DNA from: Aspidapion aeneum
Lineage: Eukaryota > Arthropoda > Insecta > Coleoptera > Brentidae
NCBI GenBank assembly: GCA_963576565.1
Contig: OY755038.1
Span: 141,956,558 to 142,020,557 of the forward strand
Length of the DNA: 64,000 nt
Direction: 5' to 3'
This document shows positions 12,281 to 23,355 of the stretch, one piece after another (within the stretch, counting starts at the first letter, position 1; every line of letters starts with the position of its first letter). A program made the translations under genes and the position numbers. The notes under the pieces were generated by a model, which was given only the letters and a program-made list of their open reading frames with translations, searched no databases and was not told the origin of the DNA.

Positions 12281-13612
12281 GATCATATGAGGGCTGCTTT
12301 AGTCTACAACAGTTTTAAATTTTTTTGCAGTTAATTGACAGGTAAAGACATTCAAATTTAAACAAAAAAATGGGTTTTTTGAACAAAGGTTACTGATTTT
12401 GTCAATTTTTACTTGAAATGTTTATTATGCTTATCGGCCTAAAAGGCAACACTGTTCTACTCAAAAAGAAACTGAGAAAAAACACTGGGAGCAAAAAATT
12501 AAATTGTTTCTATACTACAGACAAAATGCAAACTCCAAATGTTTCAGTAAAAACCGCTATGTTACTTAACACTTGTACAATTTTTGTCAAAGCATGATGT
12601 ATGCAAGTTCGTTAAACACTGGCCACTCATTATAATCAAAGCGTCAAGTTCAAGACCCCTTTAGAATACTTATGAAGTTTATTTGTTTTCTTTTAAGCAG
12701 TCTCAAAATTCAACTGCGAATTTCACCCCCAAATTTCCACACTTCAAAGAGGTTAGAAACCCCTAGGCCCCAAATTACCATTACTATAATTTGGTACTTA
12801 CCGTTACCAATGATTTCACAATAATTGCCTTTACCAAAATAAACCACAGCTTCTTTTTTTATTAAAACAAAAACATATATGTAGAAAATAAATCACTTTT
12901 AAAAAAAAAATTGCAAAAACAAAGGCGGTAGGTAATATGTCCATCTACTGTTCATGATCATATGAGGGCTGCTTTAGTCTACAACAGTTTTTAATTTTTT
13001 TGGAGTTAATTGACAGGTAAAGACATTCAAATTTAAACAAAAAAATGAGTTTTTTGAACAAGGGTTACTGATTTTGTCAATTTTTACTTGAAATGTTTAT
13101 TATGCTTATCGGCCTAAAAGGCAAAACTGTTCTATACTCAAAAAGAAACTGAGAAAAAAACACTGGGAGCAAAAAATTAAATTGTTTCTCTACTATAGAC
13201 AAAATGCAAACTCCAAATGTTTCAGTAAAAACCCCTATGTTACTTAACACTAGTCTAATTTTTGTCAAAGCATGATGTATGAAAGTTCGTCAAGCATAGG
13301 CCACTCATTACAAACAAAGCCTCAAGTTCAAGACCCCTTTAGAATACTTATGAAGTTTATTTGTTTTCTTTTAAGCAGTCTCAAAATTCAACTGCGAATT
13401 TTACCCCCAAATTTCCACACTTCAAAGAGGGTAGATGCCCCTGGGCCCCAAATTTCCATTACTATAATTTGGTACTTACCGTTACCAATGATTACACATT
13501 CATTGCTGTTACCAAAATAAAACACAGCTTCTTGTTCTATTAAAAAAAACATATCGGGAAAATAAATCACTCTTTAAAAAAAAATTACAAAAACAAAAGA
13601 TGTAATGTCAAT
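12281..13612. repeat. Tandem duplication of a 0.67-kb segment
   Basis: Two units, about 12281-12954 and 12955-13612, both beginning GATCATATGAGGGCTGC, with roughly 90-95% identity by eye. Both are non-coding; a 60-codon frame in unit 2 is not kept in unit 1. Confidence 0.85.
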
Positions 13613-14681
13613 CTACTTTTAACCTTACTTCATCGCGGCAAGTTTAGGCGCACATACCGGCGTTAGTTTGGCCGAAAAAAAAGTCGTACACGGAATTGGC
13701 GTTCGAGTGGCATTCTAGAATAGCTATTTTTCCAAGCACTCAAAACTACCATTCGAATTTTACTCGTATACGACAAAAAATCCGAGTGGTTCAAGAATTG
13801 GGTCCCTGGTCTCTAGGCACATCATATCATTAATATTTTTAAGTTTATATTAGCACAAACAAAATATTTAAATTTTTTAAAATAATTTTATCATTTTAGG
13901 AGGTAACTTTGACTATCATCTTAACTTGCCATTTTATCAAAAAAAAATTACATTATCTAATCATAATAAGCCAGATAATCATTTAGCGGTGCCGGATTTT
14001 ATTTTTTAATGAAACTCTTTTTTCCCTTACTCCTCAAACATTAATAATCCTACATTTTAAAAACATGACTTCCATGTTATAGGAGGTTTTTTCTTATTTT
14101 GGCCTCCTCTATCATACCGTTTACACCCTGCATATTTTTGTAATCTAGAAGGAAAAGAAATGTCGTGTTTAAAGATAATATGTCAAAACTTAATTTTTGC
14201 AAGTATCTTCTTTTGCCACTGCACGGTAGAAATAAATGGAAACAAGAAAATTTTGCCGGTCCCATATTGCCGCCGAACCAACTTTCCGCTGACTCAACTC
14301 GCCACCGGGAAAACTAGCCACTTTTTTTAGTTTTAGTTTGAAATTTTATTCTGAATAGAAAAAATTTATCATTAAAACAATTTTTTTAAAAATAATATTA
14401 ATTTTTTTTCTTTTTGTCACAAAACAGTTTTTTAAGTTCTTGAAATTTTTTTTTAAACGATTTTTCTTGTTTTTTTGAGGAAGATAGTGGTTACAACAAA
14501 TGTAACGTAATAATGTTTAACACCTTATCAAACTTCGTAGAACCCCACCCCTATACCCGCTATGTAATTTATGGACTGACCAAAATCACAAGAAAAAAAA
14601 ACAACAAATTTCAAACAACCAGCTTCTTTCTTTACCTCACAGAATAGGAAATAGTCATGAAAACACTCCAAATAATCCAGC

Positions 14682-14788
14682 TGTCCAAGGAGCGTATTAT
14701 CTTAGGCTTTGATTTGCTGAAATTTTGTAATCAATCAATCAGAGTAAAATAAAAGATAAATCCGAGCGGATAAAACGCTCCATGGACA
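14682..14788. mobile_element. Hairpin MITE, copy C
   Basis: TGTCCAAGGAGCGTATTAT to AAACGCTCCATGGACA; a cleaner hairpin than its counterpart at 9539-9648. Confidence 0.7.
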
Positions 14789-14894
14789 CCCAGCCATACC
14801 CTTTATAAATCTGGCAACGTAATAGAAGAAAAGCTAATTTTTAAAAAATTCAGTACGTCGCAACCTTGATATTTGTTAGGTGATCCGTGTTAAT

Positions 14895-15152
14895 ACTTAT
14901 TGCAATAAGGCCAGGCAGTAATAGTGCCGGGCACTATTCTGATCCATTGAAAACTGACAGTTGATCTTTCAAAATTGACATACCAAAGTCGAATTTATAA
15001 ATCCAGTCGTTTATTTTCCATTAATAATAGCGGCACTATTAATTCCGGCTCTTATAATACACAAAGGCCTAATTTTGAAAGAAGAAAGCTTATAATGCGA
15101 AACAGAATAGTACCCGGCACAATTAGTGCCTGGCTTTATTGCAATAAGTCCC
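14895..15152. mobile_element. TA-flanked MITE, copy 2
   Basis: Counterpart of 9746-10017. The left end has lost the first few bases (TACTTATTGCAATAAGGCC); the right end GGCTTTATTGCAATAAGTCCC is followed by TA. Confidence 0.7.
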
Positions 15153-15180
15153 TAATAACGTGGTATAGGATAAAGCCGGC

Positions 15181-15300
15181 TGTCCATTGAGCGTATTATT
15201 CGCGCGGATTTTTTTTTCTCAGGCTTTGATTGGTTCAAACTTTTAAATCAAGTAATCAGAGCCCGAGAAAAGAAAAATCCGATAATACGCTTAATGGACA
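15181..15300. mobile_element. Hairpin MITE, copy D (best preserved)
   Basis: 120 bp from TGTCCATTGAGCGTATTAT to ATAATACGCTTAATGGACA. The two halves are complementary over nearly the whole length, with the internal stem AGGCTTTGATT / AATCAGAGCCC. Confidence 0.75.
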
Positions 15301-15476
15301 CCCTACATCAGATTGTTCCCGCTCTATCATAAAACACTCACATCGTGTATGGTCGGAAATGGAACCCCTGACGGGCTGAGCGAAGTTAGGCACAAATCTA
15401 TCAAACTAATGACGTCAAACGTTACGTCACTGTTCTAAAACTATTTAAAATAATTGCGCGCGAGAAAATGCTTCGG

Positions 15477-15483
<7 letters not shown>

Positions 15484-15546
<63 letters not shown>
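15484..15546. repeat. (TA)n tract, left of Pao2
   Basis: About 31 TA units directly against the TGTTAG end of the Pao2 3' LTR. The tract resumes at 45418-45496 on the other side of Pao2, so it is the insertion target. Confidence 0.97.
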
Positions 15547-15550
<4 letters not shown>

Positions 15551-16018
15551 AGTCCACGGATAGAAAAAACGCTAAATGCAGTGGACTGTAAATATTTTAA
15601 TTAATGATAGCGCGAACAAACATAAATATTGATATGAAATTACGAAATAATCTAAACGTCCATAGGAAAAAATATTGGTGGCACACAACGGTAATCAGAC
15701 AAATGCACTCACCTCTTTTGCAGCCAAATTCTCCACTTCCAAGGGGCCCCTGATGGATCTAATGATGTCACCACGTAGCTGAAGGGTTGAAGTTTCTAGT
15801 TCTATGCTTCAGTACACAAAAATCGAGCACTTTCAGGTGTAGATATTTCAAATTGTTGGAGAACGAAATTAACACGCCTTTTTCTCTAGGCGATTGACAA
15901 GGATCTCACTGGTTGTTGGTGCGCATGTCCAAATACGCGGAATGCGCTTTGTCCTTCATACAGTTGTGTGTTTTTAAAAATATATGTAAACAACCGCGAA
16001 ATTTAGCGGGAGCTAACA
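15547..16018 (-). repeat. Pao2 3' LTR
   Basis: 472 bp, ends TGTTAG and CTAACA, matching 44949-45417. It lies 23 kb from the rest of the element because of the nested insertion; read alone it would look like a solo LTR. Confidence 0.93.
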
Positions 16019-16033
16019 TAACTGCCCTCCAAA
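16019..16033 (-). promoter_or_regulatory. Pao2 polypurine tract
   Basis: On the reverse strand TTTGGAGGGCAGTTA lies directly before the 3' LTR. The expected role is priming plus-strand DNA synthesis. Confidence 0.65.
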
Positions 16034-16251
16034 ACACACAAATTTAGAATCTCAACCGGACAGATATAGATATAAGAAAAAGAATCGACCGATAAATATA
16101 AATGAATGAAAACAGATAAGTATCGTAAGTTTATTTAGATATAACAAAATCCCGAAAAAAGGCAAAACAAACAAACAAAAAATTCAAAAAAAATTAAAAA
16201 TAAAAAAACCTATTGTAATACCCGGTAAAAGGTAGAAAATTAAAATTACTT

Positions 16252-16268
16252 TTAATTTGGCAAGAGGC
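16252..16268 (-). pseudogene. Pao2 pol, displaced last codons
   Basis: Reading leftwards from the Gypsy insertion site, the frame of the pol piece ending at 39655 continues for a few codons to a TAA at 16252-16254. The AGGC at 16265-16268 is the target duplication shared with 39651-39654. Between here and the 3' LTR (16034-16251) is an A-rich 3' untranslated region with no other feature. Confidence 0.85.
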
Positions 16269-19244
16269 TGTAACGTGTCATTTTTACGTTTAAGACAACG
16301 TTACATATTTGTTTATTTAGGTAAATAATCAAGGCTCTTTGATTCGCTTTTCTGTACACAAAGTAAGGGTATTTTATAGAGATAGGTTTGGAGGTTATAT
16401 AGTGTCTAGGAAGTTACCTTAAAAGGAGGCATTCCATCGAATTACTGTGGACACTACGCACATCGCATTATCTGGACATCGTAATTGGAATTTAGGATCA
16501 CAGGTTTCGGGAAAATCACATAAAACTTTTGGTTGTTTTGTTTATGTCTGCAGTTTCGTCGTTTACTTGACGTACATAAAGTTAAACAGCTGTTATGCTG
16601 GGGAATGGCGGCGTTGCCGCATCACAAATGGTTTTAGTAACAGGAAGGAAACATTTGGATGAACATTTCATTCCCTTACGTTTATTTTCGAGGATATTGG
16701 GACAATCCGAACCTCATAGCTAGTTGTGACAGCACGAAAACATATTTAGGTCCACGGTTTGACCAGGAACAACCGAGGCTCCGCCACTTTGATATCTTTA
16801 TTAATTTGATAGGGAAAGGATAAAATAAATACGAGTTATGCACTTTTGTAAATGGGAGATAAACGAGGGATACAAACCAAGACTAAAAGAATAAACGAAA
16901 TCGTGTGAGTTAACATCTGAACACTCTTGTGCCGAGCTTCTTAGCAGTAGTTCAGTGTGTATTTTTGGGTTCAGGTTCAGAAACAACTTTATTACAGTAG
17001 AAATGTTTTACAAGAATGGCGTCAAACCATATGAATCTTAGAGAAAACATATATAAAGAGCAAAGGAAACTTGTGACTGAAACTGTAGCTAAAATACAAC
17101 TAAATTCTACACTTAGTATAGCTTTACTCATATGGGAATTGGTTGAGTGTTCGAATATTCCTGGGTTTGCTGCATGCCCTGATCTCCAGTAATTGATTTT
17201 ACAGTTGATGGTTTCAATGCTGAGCTTCTTCTAGTCCGTCGGGTTATTCTTCTTCTACTTGATATGTTGGTGGGGGTCCGGTAGGCAAATGTTCGGTCAA
17301 ATGTATGGAGGGTGTCTCGACGTCCTTGTTATAAAAATTTCAACCGTGGAAATAGATCCGACAACACCTCAAGGTGCGTTTTACGTACTTCCTATCCCCT
17401 TGGTCGGTGCTGCCCCCTATATACCTGTATAGAACTATTGCTGTATCTCCTCATTGGTTACTTTGAAAACCCCGGGTTTTTTCTTCCAGTCTTGCCACTG
17501 AAGGTAGAGATTTATTTTTGGCGAAAAAGTTTTTTATAAATAGGTTCGCATCCTTTATTTGAATTTAACCGGGAAGATTAGGTTGTTACTATTGCGTTTT
17601 ACCGTCCCCACTCCCCACCAAATTTACAAAACGGTTTCCGGCGACTTCATTATTCTGGTATTCTCGACGAAGTGCTTTGTCTCTCTTTGCTATCGAATTT
17701 TGGCTGGGTCGGCAGCAGGCTCTGGGATCGCCATTGTTTTGGTTAGTGGCACTGCAAAAAAACTGCAGGTTCAGTCCCAGAGACTGTACAAGTGAGTCCG
17801 TCGTGTCTAGGCGTAATCTGGAGTGACGCTCGCACCCTTTTGAGGGGAATTTTAAGTCGGCCTACGCCATTTTGTACGGAAAGAGCAGCGCCCTGTCCAT
17901 TCCATCGGCAGCGGTGCTGGACGCTGGTGGGAAGCCGGACGAGCCAGTTCTAACCCTGGGAAAGGGTTCTACGCTCGGGCAAGCATCCCACAACCTTTCT
18001 ACGCTCGGGCAAAGAATCAGCAACATTTTCCACAACCAGTGTGGCCCTAGCGTGATGTGCTAAGCGGGCACTAGGGGAGGCGCGAGCAGAACGGGACCTG
18101 GAGTAGCAGAAGATGTCTGGTACAACACATCCAGGTTTACAAAATAAAACACATTTTTTATTTTAACAATATAATCAAGGACCAAGGTAGGAGCAAGCCT
18201 TAACTATAATTTTTTTTCTCATATATAACTTTCACAATATAATTTAGAAGTGATCTTTCCCTATATAATTTTGCACAGCTTAATTTTAACACTTCTTGTA
18301 AACGCAAGGTAACGGTATGACGTCATAACCACAATTTTGCGGTGTATTTACTAAGTTTTCCTTCATTTCATTTATTTAAGACAATTTCTCTTGTGAAATT
18401 TGGATTGTCTTGCTACTTAGGCCCTGACTTGTTCCACTACATTCCATTATTTTTTTTAATTTTTTCATGTTTTTGGTAATACTCCAGTTTTATCTTTTAA
18501 AATAAACAAGATGAACTAATTTTTCTTGTGTTATTTGTACAACCCAATGACCAACTTTGCGGAGACAAAAGAGAGATGAGATTACATGTTTTAACGGTTT
18601 CCTTACACATTTTTACCTCATGGGGTGGATCTCGGACTGGGTTGCTGTCTGTCTCATTCTACCCAACGTAGAATGATGACAGCAGATATTTGGTCCGGAT
18701 CTCCCCTATGACAGAATAATTTTGGAAGTATATCTTATTTTTAACCATCATTTATACAACTGAGTCTCACACTACTGATTCAGATGTAGATAACTATGAC
18801 CTGTTAAAGGAGTCCATCTACCTGTAAAGTGCTTCTAGTTTTGTCATCTTAATTCAATCTTTTAGAATTTTATTCTGTTTATTTTTTTGGTTATTCTTAA
18901 TTACACAAATACTCTGGAAGCCTCGGAAGTAAGTAGAATTTCATTGTTTGGCTGCAACGTTTGGGTTGAACTGTATTTTATTTAAGATCTTCTTTGTAAA
19001 ACATTGGTATTAAATAATGTGGCGCACTTAAAAGTTTCTTATTTCTGAACCCCCCCCTTCTCCACTGTATAAAAGTTACCGGGCATATCAATGTTTTACC
19101 TAGCTGGAAAATACAGTTCTGCTTCCAGATATTTGTTTAATTATTCAGTGGGTTTCAGTGTCACAAATTGGCGCCCAAATTTTTTAACTTTTTTTAAGGC
19201 CACAAATTGGCGCCCAAATTTTTTTAATTTTTTTTAAGGCCACA
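16269..19244 (+). repeat. Gypsy 5' LTR, 2.98 kb
   Basis: Begins TGTAACGTGTC and ends AAGGCCACA. It contains a TATAAAAG box at 19068, a GC-richer segment around 17870-18130, and an AATAAA near 18147. The short open frames in it (up to 78 codons) recur in the 3' LTR only because LTRs are copies. The last 85 bp hold two extra copies of the primer-site motif AATTGGCGCCC at about 19165 and 19204. The boundary was fixed by the AGGC duplication and the matching 3' LTR end. Confidence 0.93.
19068..19075 (+). promoter_or_regulatory. Candidate TATA box in Gypsy LTR
   Basis: TATAAAAG, about 175 bp before the LTR end, preceded by a C run. The same box is at 39473 in the 3' LTR. If used, U3 would be about 2.8 kb and R plus U5 only about 150 bp. 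Confidence 0.45.
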
Positions 19245-19247
19245 AAT

Positions 19248-19263
19248 TGGCGCCCTACGTGTG
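19248..19263 (+). promoter_or_regulatory. Gypsy primer binding site, tRNA-Lys-like
   Basis: TGGCGCCCTACGTGTG starts 3 bases after the LTR end. From memory of the family, it resembles the complement of insect tRNA-Lys 3' ends with about two mismatches. Two degenerate copies followed by T runs lie inside the LTR end. Confidence 0.75.
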
Positions 19264-22087
19264 TTTTGGCTAGTTTTTTAACATCTGATGTAATTTTTTT
19301 TGGTTTTTTTGAATTTGGAAAAAAAAAGACAAATGTTTTTTTAAATTTTTTTTTGAGAAAATTTTTTTGTGGTACAGCCAAAGCCAGGTTAGAGGCTTTC
19401 AGTGGCTGTGGGTGGTTTTGACACTCAATCATTTTTTTTTCATAAAAAACAAGATCATTGGTTTTTGGAAATAACATTTTTTTAAATATTTTTTTTAGTA
19501 ATATTTGAACGTTGATTTGGAACTCGGTTTGTTGTTTTAGTAATCCTCTTAGTTTTTTATTAGCTTATCTTCACAAGTTTTTTCTTGGAAAATAAAAGAT
19601 TCATTTTTATTTATTAAGGAAGAATAAGTGGATAAAAAAACATAGGAGTTTTTATTGAACAGAGTCCAACTCATGTTCTTAATTCTTTAAAGTTTTTGTA
19701 GGAAAAACATGTTTTAGTTTTTTAAATTTTTTTTTAAGAAAAATAAATACAACAATGTAAATTTACTTCAATTTTTTTGTTGATTTATAGGTGGATGGAC
19801 CTCCAGACATAGTCTTTTTAGGTTTAAATATATGCCAGAAGTAGTGTGCTTTTTTCTAACAATTTTTTTTTGCAGGTTGCCTACTACTAATATGTTATTA
19901 TTTCCTGCTTGTGATAAGATAGAAATTGTTTCACCGATTATTTTTTAGTACAGTCAATTTATTTAGGTCAACAAGTTTTTTTTGGTCATTTTAATTTTTT
20001 TTGTGGGATATCACCACTTGGTATTTGGAATATTTTTACAGGGTTTCACACAAATTTTTCTTGGCTGAGTTGTTTTAAAGTAAATATAGCTTAACAGCTG
20101 GTAGATTTGTTTAGTTGAAAGTATTAATTAGTAATGAAAGAAAAGGAAAATGAGTTTATTTTGCTTTGTCATTTTCTTTTCTTGGTTTTTTTGGAGGTAA
20201 CTGTTGATGACAATTAAGAACTTACGTCACTCAGTTACATCGGGTCAGAGGAGGGTACTACTACTACTACTACTACTAGTGTCGGCTCGGGAGGTTAGGA
20301 AACACAAGGCTAAAATCCTAGAGTGACACCTTGGCTGAAGATCAATGCCAAAAGTCCAGTTAACATTTTTTTTGGGGTATTTTTGTTGGGGCAGTTTTTT
20401 TATTTTTTAGGTCTTTGGTTGCCAGTTTAGTTGTCTAGTTGTGTTTTTGTGACTGGTCAATTTTTTTTTTGGTAGAAAATACAGCGTTGGGCTTTGGAGT
20501 GAATTTTTTTTTAAAAATGACCTACGGGTATTTCTATCAATTAAAGTTTTCTGGTACACATTTATTTTTTTTCTGTATTTTTTTCTGCGTTCAGGTCATA
20601 GCTTGGTCATGGCCATTGGAGAGCAAACATTTATGTTTGAGCCTTGAGAAGTTTTGCCTGCTACCACAAAAGAAATGTTTAACTGAGACAGATATAGATA
20701 TAAGTTTTTTTGATTTTTTTTAGTTCATTTGTAAAGTTCAGTAATTTTTTTTAAGTAATATCATTGTGAGGCCGTAAAATTGGTCAGTGAATTTAAGAGA
20801 GACTTTCAACTAAATATAAATGCTAGGCGGGGGTAATTGGTAAAAATATTTCCAAAATTTTACTTTTTTTTTGAATAATTTAATTTTTCGTAAAAAATTA
20901 TTTCCTTTCTGTTAACATAACTTCTCGAATTCTTGTTTTGGTCAAAACGGTTTGTATAGTGGTCGTAGTTTTAAAGGGTGACCAGACAGGTTATATTTTT
21001 TTTAGGGGACCAAACGGGAACTTCTTGAGTTACAAAAAGGTGAACTTTTTTTGTCTTAGTTGATCAGGCAGGAATAAATAAATCTTTTACTTCCAAATCA
21101 TAATTTTAAATAACAAGATTTATTGGTTAAGTGTTTGGGTCTTATAGTGGAAAACGTTTTGTTTTTGAGGATACTGGTATGATATGAAATTATTTTAATT
21201 TCATGCCAAATGTTGGTTGACCGCAGATATGCTAGTCTTCAGTTTTTTTGTTAGTTTGCGGTTCAGGACAGTGGCGTGTACTTAAAGGGGCCTTACATCT
21301 GCGCCCATTGTAAAGCAACTTCCAACATACTTGCTTAGCTTTTCACTTAATCTTCGTTTTGTTGCTTCTGAAATTAAAGCGTTATGTTGGATAACGATGG
21401 ATGGTGTTAGACTGAGAAAGTACCTAGGTATTTAGGGATGAAAACTTGGAAGTTGTGGACAATTGGGAAATAATTTCTTTTATTTCATTTTTTCTTTAAT
21501 TTTAAAATAATTTCATACTGGTGACCTCAAATAATGAAGCAAATTTTTAAATTAAAATACACTGTTGTGGAATAAATGGGAAAGTGTTCAGGTTAAACAA
21601 TAAATTTAAGATGATTGATTTTTAAAAAGGATTTCAACCTAAAAATAAATTTAAAAACAATAGGTTTTCCTTTAGGCGACTAAACATTGATAAGGGCATC
21701 TATTTTTTTTTTAAATCTGATAGTTGTACAGGGTGTAAAGGAGCTAGCTACCTTTTGTATTGCAATAATTAGGGGTTTTCCTCCCGCGAGCTGGGTGGAA
21801 ATGGAAGAAATGTTTGGTTCGGAGTGTAGAAATCGAGGAACGAGGACTTCCTGCTAATCTTTTTAGGATTTCGCAACTTCGGTTTTCGCTAAATTAAAAT
21901 ACATCCAAATTTGGCCTACAGGCTGAATCTCGCATTTTCCAGGACCTTGCAGATTCGCGGAGAAAGACAATTTTTGTGATCTGTTTAGTTATGATAGGAA
22001 TTAAAATAGTAACATGCACATGAGGGAACTAGATATATTTAGGTTAAAAAGTAGTAAGAACACTGATCTGAACAGTTTTCCATAATA
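19264..22087 (+). other. Gypsy leader, first part (T-rich, non-coding)
   Basis: About 2.8 kb with many T runs and few A runs of similar length. It has a short (CTA)n tract at about 20260-20277 and no open frame above 97 codons. Nothing resembles a known protein. With 29218-31697 it forms a leader of about 5.3 kb, far longer than usual. It could hold packaging, splice or promoter signals, or captured sequence. Confidence 0.7.
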
Positions 22088-22092
22088 GTGTC
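22088..22092 (+). repeat. BEL1 target-site duplication, left
   Basis: GTGTC, repeated at 29213-29217. Confidence 0.9.
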
Positions 22093-22512
22093 TGTCCAAA
22101 ATTCACTCGCCTTTGTAAATATACTTTTGGGTATAAGAATTTTGTTTTATTTTAATATTTTTCTCGCGTTTATACGTTCGTATTTGTCTTTAAGAATTTT
22201 GGCGAATGCGATTGAAAACTTTATTTTATTTTACTTTCTGAGCATGTTCAATTGCATCTTCGCGCACTCAACCAGTTGAATTTGTACATTGGGGGTGTGC
22301 GCGCTTCGATATATGACAATTGCTGTCGAAAAATCACTTCTGTGTGAAAGACGTCACAAACAACACGCTGCAAAAACAGGGGTAAGTGCATCTTCAACTG
22401 TTCGTAATTATTTTCAGTTCAGATTTCATAATTAATTAAATTATTCGCAGGTGATTGGTAAACTAATTTTATGAACCAGCAATCTAATTAATTTTTCGCT
22501 TTATACCAATCA
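22093..22512 (+). repeat. BEL1 5' LTR
   Basis: 420 bp from TGTCCAAAATTCACTCG to TTTATACCAATCA. It carries the U3/R promoter; no clear TATA box was chosen. Confidence 0.95.
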
Positions 22513-22516
22513 TTTT

Positions 22517-22534
22517 TGGCCCTACGAGCCGAAC
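22517..22534 (+). promoter_or_regulatory. BEL1 candidate primer binding site
   Basis: TGGCCCTACGAGCCGAAC starts 4 bases after the LTR, as expected for a site complementary to a tRNA ending in CCA. The tRNA is not identified. The rest of the 5' UTR (22535-23355) is AT-rich, with a recurring TTAATAATTCGCT-type motif at about 22970-23190. Confidence 0.55.
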
Positions 22535-23355
22535 GCGTTTGAAAGTTTTTATTCGCTTCGCTAATAATAAAAAGTATAATAGGTTTTTTTCATTTTTCAA
22601 CGTGTTTTGGTTTTCCGTCTTTGACGATTTATAAATAGGTAATTTGTTTCGGAGAAATAAATTCAAGGTCATTGAATATGAGCTTATCATTCCAGTTTTT
22701 TCTTTAACATTCTTTCCTAAAATGAGTAGTAGGTTTTAGGCAGGTTACATATACATAAACAATTGCACGTAATTTATCGGCATATGATATAGGCTTACCA
22801 GTAGGTCCTATCTGCATTTTATTTTATTACTGCTGCTTTAGTTTAGAACTTTTATTGCAGCTTTATGGGTGCCATAGTATTATTTATTGTGTAAAGAGGT
22901 TTATAATTTAAGCTTCTTACTTGCCTATATTTACAAATTATTGGGATCGCTAGTAGATAACTCGCTATTGCATGTCGCTAAGTTAATTAATTATCGCTAA
23001 TTCGCACCGCGCAATTCCCCTTAACTATTAAAAAATATTTCGCTTTTATTTATTAGTAAATATAAATAAATAGTTCGTTTTTGCTCTTATTAACTAACAA
23101 AGGTAAATAAATAATTCGCTATTTTCACCGTTACTTAATTTATAAAAATTATATTATTAATAATTCGCTTTCCCTTTTATTTATTAGTATCACTAAATAA
23201 ATTGATAATTTTACCAATAATTGATTTTAATAAATTGATTTTATTTGGCTAAATTGTTAAAAATACCGCGTAATATCCCTAAATTGCTAAAAATAATTAA
23301 AAATTTAGTTTTGCTTTTCTTTATTATACCCATCTGCATTAAATAAAGGATCATC

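Larger units (their letters stand above)
10376..13805. mobile_element. Non-autonomous DNA transposon, 3.43 kb
   Basis: Perfect terminal inverted repeats GGACCCAATTCTTGAA (10376-10391) and its complement (13790-13805), flanked by a 3-bp direct repeat CTG. Removing it joins the end of R copy 1 to the start of R copy 2, which supports the boundaries. Subterminal CGTATACGAGT-like motifs recur near both ends, possible transposase sites. A 3-bp target duplication and GG ends are compatible with PIF/Harbinger but do not prove it. The interior is T-rich, and no transposase or Myb-like frame is visible. The longest frame (11578-12108, 176 codons) is low-complexity. Confidence 0.75.
13806..15480 (+). 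repeat. Repeat R, copy 2 (uninterrupted)
   Basis: Continuous homologue of 5507-6092 plus 9068-10375, so it preserves the empty site of the 6093-9067 retroposon near 14390. It carries MITE copies at 14682-14788, 14895-15152 and 15181-15300. With copy 1 it forms a tandem duplication whose junction was then hit by the DNA transposon. It ends at TTCGGATCTTT, where the (TA)n tract begins. No gene is seen. Confidence 0.85.

Noticed and set aside
15547..16018. Solo LTR
   Set aside because: Its partner LTR and the matching pol end lie on the far side of the Gypsy insertion; it is the 3' LTR of Pao2.
16447..18063. Short frames (61-78 codons) that recur identically at 36850-38468
   Set aside because: They recur because both intervals are LTRs of the same Gypsy element; they are not conserved genes.
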